Of a DNA stretch of 7,016 bases, positions 1-7,016 are shown in pieces; the stretch's first letter is position 1, and every line of letters begins with the position of its first letter. The notes under the pieces are model-generated. The model searched no databases. It saw only the letters and a list, made by a program, of their open reading frames with translations, and was not told the origin of the DNA. A program made the position numbers and the translations under genes. The stretch comes from Rubritepida sp. GTDB taxonomy: Bacteria > Pseudomonadota > Alphaproteobacteria > Acetobacterales > Acetobacteraceae. The stretch is from positions 1 to 7,016 of the forward strand of contig JAQGHZ010000054.1 of the NCBI GenBank assembly GCA_028291485.1, given 5' to 3'.

Positions 1-206
1 GCCGCGCGGCGCTGCTCGCGGTCGCCCTGGTCCTTGTAGGCCCAGAGGTGGACAACGGTGTTCAGCTCGCCCTCCACGGTCGTGTACCAGCCGAGGCAGT
101 TCTCCAGATACTTGATCTGCAATGGCCAGGCCTTCTCCTCGTAGAGGTTCACGAACTCCATCATGCGGTTCGGCAGACAGGTGTAGATGCGGACGTCGAC
201 GATCAT
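1..206 (-). CDS. NIPSNAP family protein, N-terminal part (runs off the left edge)
   Basis: The first 68 codons are present. The protein opens MIVDVRIYTCLPNRMMEF and continues with a YEEKAWPLQ segment, then LGWYTTVEGELNTVVHLWAY, then an acidic/arginine-rich DREQRR stretch. This is the usual bacterial NIPSNAP pattern: a small ferredoxin-like alpha/beta barrel of about 100-110 residues, so roughly a third is missing. The biochemical role of these proteins is poorly defined. In proteobacteria they often sit beside amidase, CoA-ligase or transporter genes of catabolic clusters, as here. The start at 206 is preceded by an AAGGGAAG ribosome-binding site about 6 bases upstream. It lies 56 bases after the stop of the family 5 binding protein, so co-transcription is likely. 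The start region lies inside a strong predicted hairpin (separate entry). Family assignment rests on sequence pattern and is fairly sure; function is not known. Confidence 0.88.
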   Translation of the reverse strand, partial: MIVDVRIYTCLPNRMMEFVNLYEEKAWPLQIKYLENCLGWYTTVEGELNTVVHLWAYKDQGDREQRRA

Positions 207-239
207 GGGGCGCTTCCCTTGGTGGAAGGCCCCATCATC
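201..239 (-). promoter_or_regulatory. hairpin covering the ribosome-binding site and start codon of the NIPSNAP gene, with a tiny upstream ORF
   Basis: Read on the minus strand, the arm GAT-g-ATGGGGC-CTTCC (239-224) pairs with GGAAG-c-GCCCCAT-g-ATC (217-201) around a six-base loop ACCAAG. That makes 15 base pairs with one mismatch and one single-base bulge. The 3' arm holds most of the AAGGGAAG ribosome-binding site and the ATG (206-204), so the folded RNA would hide translation initiation. The 5' arm begins with ATGATG, opening an 11-codon frame (MMGPSTKGSAP) whose TGA overlaps the NIPSNAP start as ATGA. Translation of this frame could melt the hairpin. The pairing is seen directly; any regulatory effect is inferred. 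It could instead serve as an intercistronic stabiliser or terminator for the upstream gene, though no T-run follows it. Confidence 0.45.
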
Positions 240-262
240 GCCGACCTACGGTTCGTGTAAAT

Positions 263-1879
263 CTACTGCAGGTCGATCGGCACCAGGTCCACGAACCAGG
301 ATTGCGGGCTGACGAAGTTCCTGACACGGCGGGTCATCGCGCGCGGATTCAGGTCGTGCACGATGTAAAGCCAGGGAGGATTGTCCACGAGCCGCGTATG
401 CGCCGCCGCATAGGCCGCGTTGAACTCCGCCTCGGTCGTCGCGCGTTCGAGCCGCGAGAAGGCCGCCTCGAACTCCGGATCGTTCCATTGCGGCCAGTTG
501 AAGCCGTTGGGGGGCACGAAGGCCTGGAGGAAGTAGCGCGCCGCCACCGCCGGGTCGCTCGAGGGCGAGGAGACGTTGAGACCCACCGAGCCCTGCAGGA
601 TCGCAGCGCCCGGCGCCGTGCGCGTGGCGTTGAGCAACGTGTTCCACTCCGTGACCTCGAAGGTGAGGTTCACGCCGCAGGCCTCGCGCAGGTTCTGCTG
701 CAGGAACTCGTTCATCGGCAGCGGCAGCATCTGGCCCGAGCCGGAGGTGGAGATCATCACCTTGAAGGCCAGCGGCCGCTGCGCGTTGTAGCCCGCCTCG
801 GCCAGCAGGCGCCGGCCGCGCGCCGCGTCGAAGGTGTAGCGGTTCTCCGGCGTGCCGAAGTTGGGGTCGGTGGCCTTGAGCCAGCCGACGCTGGGCTCCG
901 CCGTGCCGTTCAGCAGCTCCACCATGCCGGCGCGGTCGACGCAGTAGTTCAGCGCCTGGCGCACCCGCACGTCGCGCAGCGGGCTGTCGCCGCCGGTCTG
1001 GAGCAGGTAGGGCCAGACATGCGGGTAGGAGCCGGTGGTGATGGCGAAGCCGGCGCCACGCAGCGAGGCGATGGCATCCGGCGGCGGCACCTCGATCCAG
1101 TCCACCTGGCCCGAGCGCAGGGCCGCGAGGCGCGTCGTCGCCTCGGGCATCGGCAGCAGCAGGATGCGGTCCAGCCGCGGCACGCGCGGGCGGTCCCAGT
1201 AGTCGGCGTTCTTGCTGAGCTCGACGGAGGTGCGCGGCACGAAGCGCGTGATGCGGAAGGGCCCGGTGCCGGCGGCCGGCAGGATCGCGACGCGCGCCCA
1301 GTCGCGGCCCGCCGCCTCGAAGCTCTGCGGCGAGGTGAAGAGGAGATAGACCGCCATGTAGGGGAAGTAGCTGGCGACGCGGGTGGTGCGGATGGCGATC
1401 GTCCGCTCGTCGACCTTGCGGTAGCTCTCCATGACCGGCACGCGGCCGCGGCTGATGGCGCCGCCGGCGCTGTCGAATTGCGGGCTCGCATTGTTAAAGT
1501 AGCGGTCGAGGTTCCAGATCACCGCATCGGCGTTGAAATCCGTGCCGTCATGGAACTTCACGCCCTGGCGCAGGGTGAAGAGCCAGGTTTGCGGGTCGGC
1601 GGGATCCTGCCGCCAGGACTCGGCGAGGCCGGGGCGCAGCGTCGCCATGCGCTCGGCGGTGGAGAGGTCCCACAGCACCAGCCCCTCGAAGATCGGGAAG
1701 CCGAGGAAGCGCATCCCCTCGAAGCCGTTGTTGGGCATGCCGGTGGTGGTGGGCACGTCGGCGGCGGTCATGGCGATGCGCAAGGTCCGCGGCTGCTGTG
1801 CCCAGGCGGTGGACGTCGCCGCGAGCGGCACGGCCAGCAGCGCGGCGGCGAGGCCGAGCTTGCGGAGGATGGATTTCAT
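263..1879 (-). CDS. ABC transporter substrate-binding protein, family 5 (dipeptide/oligopeptide/nickel type)
   Basis: This 538-residue periplasmic binding protein has the usual length for SBP_bac_5. It captures a peptide, opine, glycoside, metal chelate or similar small molecule for a Dpp/Opp-type ABC importer. Residues 1-27 form a clear Sec signal peptide: a KSILRK basic start, an Ala/Leu core and an AWA-Q cleavage site. The mature protein starts with the strand RTLRIAMTA (31-39). The family signature follows: LRPGLAESW (81-89), then W99 and GVKFHDGTDFNADAV (106-120). Later blocks GTGPFRI and DVRVRQALNYCVDR are also typical. The start at 1879 was chosen because AAGGGAGAGG lies just upstream and the signal peptide begins there; the frame stays open for 39 more codons but these look non-coding. 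No permease or ATPase for it is visible, so substrate and partner are unknown. It lies 127 bases after the CoA ligase gene, and NIPSNAP follows. Confidence 0.94.
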   Translation of the reverse strand: MKSILRKLGLAAALLAVPLAATSTAWAQQPRTLRIAMTAADVPTTTGMPNNGFEGMRFLGFPIFEGLVLWDLSTAERMATLRPGLAESWRQDPADPQTWLFTLRQGVKFHDGTDFNADAVIWNLDRYFNNASPQFDSAGGAISRGRVPVMESYRKVDERTIAIRTTRVASYFPYMAVYLLFTSPQSFEAAGRDWARVAILPAAGTGPFRITRFVPRTSVELSKNADYWDRPRVPRLDRILLLPMPEATTRLAALRSGQVDWIEVPPPDAIASLRGAGFAITTGSYPHVWPYLLQTGGDSPLRDVRVRQALNYCVDRAGMVELLNGTAEPSVGWLKATDPNFGTPENRYTFDAARGRRLLAEAGYNAQRPLAFKVMISTSGSGQMLPLPMNEFLQQNLREACGVNLTFEVTEWNTLLNATRTAPGAAILQGSVGLNVSSPSSDPAVAARYFLQAFVPPNGFNWPQWNDPEFEAAFSRLERATTEAEFNAAYAAAHTRLVDNPPWLYIVHDLNPRAMTRRVRNFVSPQSWFVDLVPIDLQ

Positions 1880-1947
1880 GGATGGGCCTCTCCCTTGGCG
1901 AGACGGGGAGATGGAAGGCCTCGGGTAGGGGCCGCGCAAGCTACGAA

Positions 1948-1986
1948 ATCGGGCAGGACGGGGCGATTCCGACCGGCCTGCCCAAT
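1948..1986 (-). terminator. possible transcription terminator or attenuating hairpin between the CoA ligase and binding-protein genes
   Basis: In the 127-base gap (1880-2006) an inverted repeat pairs GGGCAGG (1951-1957) with CCTGCCC (1977-1983). It extends inwards by CGG/CCG after a 1x1 mismatch and outwards by AT/AT after another mismatch, leaving an 11-base loop. It starts about 20 bases after the ligase stop on the transcribed (minus) strand. The downstream flank is GATTTCGT rather than a T-run, so a classical intrinsic terminator is doubtful. It could lower read-through into the binding-protein gene or protect the ligase mRNA end. The rest of the gap shows only the ribosome-binding site of the next gene. 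Confidence 0.35.
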
Positions 1987-2006
1987 CCGCGCGCAACCGC
2001 CGCCCG

Positions 2007-3632
<1,626 letters not shown>

Positions 3633-3691
3633 GGGAATCTCCCTGGAAAATCCTTTGTTGGGAGCATCATGGCGACCTGAAGGGCCGAAAG

Positions 3692-3871
3692 CTAGCGCGG
3701 CGACGGCAGCTCGCGGTTCATGATGATCTGGCCGCTCGTGGACATCGAGCCGCGCACGAAGTCCGGACGGCCCATGGGGATGTCGGGCACGCCGGACGAA
3801 CCGGGCGAGGTGTCGAGCGAGTCGCAGGCGCCGAGCGCCAGGACCAGCATCAGGGGCAGGCATCGCATCAT
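3692..3871 (-). CDS. small predicted lipoprotein, 59 residues
   Basis: This short gene starts six bases after the stop of the Bug-type binding protein. The product begins MMRCLPLMLVLALGAC: a lone arginine, a hydrophobic core, and a lipobox LGAC with Cys16 as the lipidation site. The mature part is only 44 residues, rich in Ser, Pro and Gly (DSLDTSPGSSGVPDIPMG, then RPDFVRGSMSTSGQIIM) and without an obvious fold. Coding is supported by codon use: all but three codons (CGA, GGT, CGT) end in G or C, as in the neighbours. A GGAG lies about 9 bases upstream, inside the end of the preceding gene, so translational coupling is likely. Asp at position +2 after the cysteine is an inner-membrane retention signal in enterobacteria; whether that holds here is unknown. 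I do not recognise the family. It might be an accessory to uptake or an unrelated envelope peptide. Confidence 0.75.
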   Translation of the reverse strand: MMRCLPLMLVLALGACDSLDTSPGSSGVPDIPMGRPDFVRGSMSTSGQIIMNRELPSPR

Positions 3872-3877
3872 CGCATT

Positions 3878-4840
3878 CTACTCCGCACGGATATGGGCGT
3901 CGCGGATCAGCTCGCCCCACATCGCCGTCTCGCGGGCGAGGAGGTCGCGCAGATAGGCGGCGTCGCCGGTGACGAGGTCTACACCCTGCTCCGCCATCCG
4001 GGAACGCAAGGTTGCGTCCTCCGTGGCGGCGCGGAGCGCGGCGCTCAGCTTGCGGACCACGGGCTCCGGCGTGCCGGCGGGGGCGAAGAGGCCCTGCCAG
4101 AACACCGCCTCGAAGCCCGGCACCGTGTCGGCGATGGGCGGCAGGTCCGGCAGCAGCGCGTTGCGCCCGGTGGAGGAGATGGCAAGGCCGCGCGTGGCGC
4201 CCTCCCGCATCGTGGGCAGCGCCTCCAGCAGGGCCTGGAACATCGCGTGGATGCGGCCGGCGCGCAGCTCGATCAGCGCGGGTGTGCCGCCGCGGAAGGG
4301 GACGTGCACCACGTCGAGGTTGGCGCGCGCGGCGAGCAGCGCCTGCGCCAGATGGTTCACCGCGCCCGTGCCGCTGCTGCCGAAATTCACCTGGCCGGGA
4401 TTGGCGTGGCAATAGGCGATGAACTCGGCCGTGTTGCGAACCGGCAGGCCCGGATGCACGTGCAGCGCGAAGGCGGTTCGGAAGATCATGCCCACCGGCA
4501 CCAGCTCGCGCATGGGCTCGCGCGGGGTGAGGTTGGGTTGCAGCGCCGGATTGATGGCCAGCGTCGAGGTGCCCATCAGCAGCGTGTAGCCGTCCGGCCG
4601 GGCCTGGGCGACGTAGGTATTGGCCACCGCCGTCGCCGCGCCCACGCGGTTCTCGATCACCACCGGCACGCCGAGCTCGCGCGCCATGCGCTCCGCGACG
4701 GCGCGGCTCGTGACGTCCGTCACGCCGCCGGGCGCATAGCCGGAGGCGGCACTGATGGCACGGGTGGGATAGGCCTCCTGGGCCGCAGCAGGCATGGCAA
4801 GCAGAGCGGGCGCTGCCAGCAGGGCGCGGCGTGAATTCAT
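3878..4840 (-). CDS. Bug/TctC-family tripartite tricarboxylate transporter substrate-binding protein
   Basis: This 320-residue periplasmic receptor is of normal length for the Bug family. These proteins bind carboxylates, amides and related small molecules, sometimes feeding a TctAB membrane pair and very often encoded alone. Residues 1-20 are a signal peptide (MNSRR start, Ala/Leu core, cleavage AAA-Q). Family landmarks follow in order: YPTRAI (24-29), the ligand-loop motif YAPGGVTD (35-42), VVIENRVGAAT (60-70), ARPDGYTLLMGT (80-91), NFGSSGTGAVNHL (152-164) and VPFRGGTPAL (180-189). The start at 4840 is chosen because GGAGG (4851-4847) sits 6 bases before it. The ATG at 4846 directly abuts that motif and would be badly spaced. 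It is the first gene of the leftward cluster and reads from the divergent region shared with phnC. The ligand is unknown, and no TctA or TctB gene is in the window. Confidence 0.94.
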   Translation of the reverse strand: MNSRRALLAAPALLAMPAAAQEAYPTRAISAASGYAPGGVTDVTSRAVAERMARELGVPVVIENRVGAATAVANTYVAQARPDGYTLLMGTSTLAINPALQPNLTPREPMRELVPVGMIFRTAFALHVHPGLPVRNTAEFIAYCHANPGQVNFGSSGTGAVNHLAQALLAARANLDVVHVPFRGGTPALIELRAGRIHAMFQALLEALPTMREGATRGLAISSTGRNALLPDLPPIADTVPGFEAVFWQGLFAPAGTPEPVVRKLSAALRAATEDATLRSRMAEQGVDLVTGDAAYLRDLLARETAMWGELIRDAHIRAE

Positions 4841-4846
4841 GGCCAT

Positions 4847-4851
4847 CCTCC
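4847..4851 (-). promoter_or_regulatory. ribosome-binding site that decides the Bug-family gene start
   Basis: On the minus strand the sequence reads GGAGG-ATGGCC-ATG. The perfect GGAGG is six bases from the ATG at 4840 and zero bases from the ATG at 4846, so initiation at 4840 is favoured. Starting there also gives the cleaner signal peptide. Confidence 0.75.
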
Positions 4852-4878
4852 AAAGGTCTTTCTTGGGGACAAGCGTGT

Positions 4879-4907
4879 CTGTCATCAGGGCTCCGCGCAA
4901 CTGTCAT
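4879..4907 (+). promoter_or_regulatory. two CTGTCAT direct repeats, candidate variant Pho box
   Basis: Perfect CTGTCAT heptamers lie at 4879-4885 and 4901-4907, in the same orientation and exactly 22 bases apart. CTGTCAT is the half-site of PhoB boxes, which are normally repeated every 11 bases. Here the middle position (4890-4896, GCTCCGC) does not match, so the pair is spaced two turns rather than one. A weak third match, ATGAAAC, lies in register at 4912-4918. The pair sits 52-80 bases upstream of the phnC start, in the direction of that gene. Phosphate-starvation control of phnCD is well known in related bacteria; that this site binds PhoB is inference. Confidence 0.5.
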
Positions 4908-4958
4908 CTGGATGAAACACAAGGCGCCTAAGCCGCCCGCCATGCGACGGGGTTGTGT

Positions 4959-5783
4959 ATGCTCGAAATCGAAGGACTGACGCGGCGCTTCGGTTCCGTG
5001 AAGGCCGTGGATGGTGTCAGCCTCCAGGTGCCGGCAGGACAGATGGTCGGCATCATCGGCCGTTCCGGGGCGGGCAAGTCCACGCTGCTGCGCCTCATCA
5101 ACCGGCTCGCCGAGCCCAGCGAGGGCCGCATCGTCTTCGAGGGCCGCGACGTCACTGGTCTCAAGGGCCGCGGCCTGCGCGACTGGCGCACCGAATGCGC
5201 GATGATCTTCCAGCAGTTCAACCTGGTGCAGCGCCTCGACGTGCTGACCAACGTGCTGATCGGCCGGCTGAACCACCGCCACGGCTTCCTGACGAAGATC
5301 GGCTCGCTGCTCTGCCAGTTCTCGCCGGAGGAGCGCGCCATGGCGCTCGCCGCGCTGGACCGCTTCGACCTGCTGAGCACGGCGCTGCAGCGCTCCGACA
5401 CGCTCTCGGGCGGGCAGCAGCAGCGCGTCGCCATCTGCCGCGCGCTGATGCAGCAGCCGCGCCTGATCCTCGCCGACGAGCCGATCGCGAGCCTCGACCC
5501 GCGCAACGCCCGCACGGTGATGGACGCACTGGCGCAGGTGAACCGCGACGGCATCACGGTGCTGGTGAACCTGCATCACCTCGACACCGCGCGCGAGTAC
5601 TGCAACCGCGTCGTCGCCATGCAGCACGGCCGCGTCGTCTTCGACGGCGCGCCTTCCGAGCTCAATTCGGCGCGCATAACGCAGATCTACGGCCTCACCG
5701 AGGCCGAGTTCCAGGCCGAGGCCGCCGCGGCCGTGAAGGCCTCCCCCGCATTCGACTTGCCTCGCCAGTCGGCGATGGCCTGA
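4959..5783 (+). CDS. phnC: PhnC, ATP-binding protein of a phosphonate/phosphite-type ABC importer
   Basis: This 274-residue cytoplasmic ATPase powers uptake of phosphonates, phosphite or phosphate esters. All nucleotide-binding motifs are intact: Walker A GRSGAGKST (34-42), Q-loop Q85, signature LSGGQQQR (149-156), Walker B LILADEP (169-175), D-loop SLD (178-180) and switch H206. PhnC-like features are the insert around GRLNHRHGFLTKIG (102-115) and the blocks ADEPIASLDPRNAR and VNLHHLDTAREYCNRVVAM. The start at 4959 gives the standard MLEIEGLTRRFG opening with a modest GACGGGG upstream; a TTG two codons earlier is possible but less likely. The last 25 or so residues form an Ala-rich tail of no obvious role. 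phnD follows after 21 bases, clearly one operon. The substrate type comes from family resemblance only. Confidence 0.94.
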   Translation: MLEIEGLTRRFGSVKAVDGVSLQVPAGQMVGIIGRSGAGKSTLLRLINRLAEPSEGRIVFEGRDVTGLKGRGLRDWRTECAMIFQQFNLVQRLDVLTNVLIGRLNHRHGFLTKIGSLLCQFSPEERAMALAALDRFDLLSTALQRSDTLSGGQQQRVAICRALMQQPRLILADEPIASLDPRNARTVMDALAQVNRDGITVLVNLHHLDTAREYCNRVVAMQHGRVVFDGAPSELNSARITQIYGLTEAEFQAEAAAAVKASPAFDLPRQSAMA

Positions 5784-5804
5784 CCACGGTACGGAGAGAC
5801 GCAT

Positions 5805-6827
5805 ATGATCAACCGCCGCAGCCTCGGCGCGCTGGCCCCCGCGCTGCTCATGGGGGCCTCCGCGCTGGCCCCGCAGCTTGCGCGTGCCCAAACGGCGCCT
5901 GCTCCCGTCATGCGCCGTTCGCTCGATGGCAACATCGCCATGCCGGCCACGGGCAGGAAGGCCTGGGCCGCGCAGGTCCCCACGCTGCGCATCGGCCTGC
6001 TCGGCGGCGAGAACGAGTCCGATCGCCTGGGCCGCTTCGGGCCCTACCAGGCGCTGCTGCAGGAGACCTTCCAGGTTCCCGTGCGCCTCTTCCCCGCCAG
6101 CGACTATGCCGGCGTGCTGCAGGCCTTCTCGGCGAAGCAGATCGAGATGTCCTCGCTCGGCGCCTCCGGCTATGCCGGCGCCTGGCTCGACACCAATGGC
6201 GGCATCGAGCCGCTGGTGGTGCCGGAGGAGAATGACGGCTCCATCGCCTACAAGTCCGTGATGATCGTCCGCACCGACAGCGGCATCATGAACCTCGAGC
6301 AGATGCGCGGCAAAAGCCTCGCCTGGGCCGATCCGAATTCCACCAGTGGCTACCTGATCCCGCGCTTCGCGCTGCGCCGCCAGGGCATCGGCGTCGAGAA
6401 CGGCCAGTACTTCTCCCGCACGGGCTTCGGCGGCGGGCATGAGCAGGCCGTCGTCGCCGTGCTGCAGCGCCAGTACGACGGCGCCGTGACCTGGGTGTCG
6501 GGCCAGGGCGACCCGGCGCAGGGCTACAGCCGCGGCAACCTCCGCGCGATGGTCGAGAAGGGCATGCTGAAGATGGCCGATATCCGCATCCTGTGGATGT
6601 CCGACCCGATCCCGAACGGCCCGCTCGCCGCGCGCACGGACCTGCCGGCCTCCTTCAAGGAGGACATGAAGCTGTTCCACCTGGCGCTGCCGAAGACGCA
6701 TCCGCAGATCTACGAGCAGGTCGAGCGCGGCGGCGGCCTGGGCTATCGCGAGGCGACGCATGACCTGTTCCAGATCATCGTCGACCTGCGCCGCGAAGAG
6801 GCCTCCGAGCGCCGCCGGAGAAGCTGA
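5805..6827 (+). CDS. phnD: PhnD-like phosphonate/phosphite/phosphate substrate-binding protein
   Basis: This 340-residue periplasmic receptor belongs with PhnC. The signal peptide covers residues 1-28 (INRRS, hydrophobic core, ARA-Q). A linker of about 30 residues without recognisable motifs leads to the first strand LRIGLLGGENE (61-71). PhnD-type landmarks follow: ASDYAGVLQAF (98-108), the anion-binding helix start DPNSTSGYLIPR (176-187), and GGGHEQAVVAVL (209-220) with H212, the counterpart of the ligand-binding histidine in PhnD. D225 in YDGAVTWVSG may be the aspartate that contacts the amino group of 2-aminoethylphosphonate. The end is basic (ERRRRS). GGAGAG sits 7 bases before the ATG. 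Retention of the serine/threonine cluster and histidine supports binding of a phosphorus oxyanion. Phosphonate, phosphite or an ester cannot be told apart from sequence alone. Confidence 0.92.
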   Translation: MINRRSLGALAPALLMGASALAPQLARAQTAPAPVMRRSLDGNIAMPATGRKAWAAQVPTLRIGLLGGENESDRLGRFGPYQALLQETFQVPVRLFPASDYAGVLQAFSAKQIEMSSLGASGYAGAWLDTNGGIEPLVVPEENDGSIAYKSVMIVRTDSGIMNLEQMRGKSLAWADPNSTSGYLIPRFALRRQGIGVENGQYFSRTGFGGGHEQAVVAVLQRQYDGAVTWVSGQGDPAQGYSRGNLRAMVEKGMLKMADIRILWMSDPIPNGPLAARTDLPASFKEDMKLFHLALPKTHPQIYEQVERGGGLGYREATHDLFQIIVDLRREEASERRRRS

Positions 6828-6834
6828 AGCTTTT

Positions 6835-6912
6835 TGTACCCTCAGACGCCGGGCGCCGGCTCCGCCGGCTTGGCTTCGCGCCGCCGCGCGGAGCACCGGC
6901 GCCAAGGGTGCA
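6835..6912. repeat. 78-base imperfect palindrome after phnD (REP-like element or terminator)
   Basis: Outer arms TGTACCCT (6835-6842) and AGGGTGCA (6905-6912) pair over 8 bases with one G-T wobble. After an asymmetric internal loop, GGCGCCGG (6852-6859) pairs perfectly with CCGGCGCC (6896-6903). CTCCGC (6860-6865) then pairs with GCGGAG (6888-6893) past a CA bulge, CGGC (6866-6869) with GCCG (6883-6886), and GGC (6872-6874) with GCC (6880-6882) around the loop TTCGC. No T-run follows on either strand; the TTTTT at 6831-6835 lies before the structure on the plus strand. It looks more like an intercistronic palindromic repeat than a standard terminator. Whether copies exist elsewhere cannot be seen here. 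Confidence 0.6.
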
Positions 6913-6982
6913 CTGGGCGCGCGGCCCGCTGTGCGGTCCGAATTTCCTGGAGACTCGCTGACTTGATGGACTTCGCGTGCTG

Positions 6983-7016
6983 ATGCAGGCCCCTGTCTCC
7001 ATCGCGTTCCGGGCGC
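6983..7016 (+). CDS. possible start of the next transporter gene (expected phnE), cut by the window edge
   Basis: From the ATG at 6983 a frame reads MQAPVSIAFRA and stays open to the edge; a GTG two codons earlier (6977) is an alternative start. The reasons to propose it are context (phnC-phnD is normally followed by the permease gene phnE) and position on the same strand 155 bases after phnD. The ribosome-binding site is unclear. A GGAGA at 6949-6953 suits a TTG at 6963 or ATG at 6966, which open a minimal frame ending MDFAC whose TGA overlaps this ATG as TGATG. TGGAGAC (6948-6954) can also pair with GTCTCCA (6995-7001). Eleven residues are too few to identify the product. Confidence 0.3.
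   Translation, partial: MQAPVSIAFRA

Larger units (their letters stand above)
4841..4958. promoter_or_regulatory. divergent intergenic region between the carboxylate-uptake cluster and phnCD
   Basis: These 118 bases must hold the promoters for both the leftward and rightward units. Direct observations are the GGAGG ribosome-binding site of the Bug gene at its left end, two CTGTCAT copies in the middle, and a weak GACGGGG before phnC at its right end. No convincing -35/-10 pair matching the sigma-70 consensus was found on either strand. The shared position means a regulator bound here could affect both units. Confidence 0.6.

Noticed and set aside
3720..3956. A 78-codon plus-strand frame opposite the small lipoprotein gene
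   Set aside because: It lacks a ribosome-binding site and recognisable features, while the minus-strand frame has a lipobox, codon bias and operon position.
3893..4834. A 313-codon plus-strand frame opposite the Bug-family gene
   Set aside because: It is low-complexity Arg/Gly/His-rich, has no motif, and mirrors a well-supported gene.
4955..6235. A plus-strand frame of 426 codons spanning phnC and part of phnD in another phase
   Set aside because: It crosses the phnC/phnD boundary and reads as Arg/Pro/Ala repeats; the phnC and phnD frames carry the motifs.
6818..6835. A weak hairpin with a T-run at the end of phnD (GAGAAGC/GCTTTTT around TGAA)
   Set aside because: The stem is short, relies on G-T wobbles and uses up the T-run, so it is unlikely to terminate transcription.

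Overview
This is a GC-rich window (roughly 70% G+C) with dense bacterial coding on both strands. Almost every third codon position is G or C. The gene types (a Bug-family solute-binding protein, a family 5 binding protein, a NIPSNAP protein, a DmdB/AlkK-like CoA ligase and a PhnCD transporter) suggest an alphaproteobacterium, perhaps of the Acetobacterales (Roseomonas-like). That placement is inferred from composition and gene style, not measured.

The left two thirds (1-4840) is a leftward cluster. In transcription order it holds a Bug/TctC-type periplasmic binding protein (4840-3878), a 59-residue lipoprotein six bases downstream (3871-3692), an AMP-forming acyl-CoA synthetase (3632-2007), a dipeptide/oligopeptide-type ABC binding protein (1879-263), and the start of a NIPSNAP-family gene (206-1) that runs off the window. 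Together these look like capture of an organic acid or peptide-like compound followed by CoA activation. The substrate cannot be read from the sequence, and neither binding protein has its membrane partners here.

The right third (4959-7016) is a rightward phosphonate/phosphite-type ABC transporter unit: phnC (ATPase), then phnD (binding protein), then a 78-base imperfect palindrome, then probably the first codons of a third gene. By analogy this should be the permease phnE, but too little is present to identify it.

The two units diverge from a 118-base region (4841-4958). It carries two perfect direct copies of CTGTCAT exactly 22 bases apart, a plausible variant Pho box that fits phosphate-starvation control of phnCD.

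There is no mobile-element gene, CRISPR array, tRNA or rRNA. No clearly new multi-gene system is visible. The points most worth a second look are the tiny lipoprotein gene, the CTGTCAT pair, the long palindrome after phnD, and a hairpin that buries the ribosome-binding site and start codon of the NIPSNAP gene. Apart from the divergent region, gaps between genes are 189 bases or less. Every gap above 100 bases is described in an entry below.
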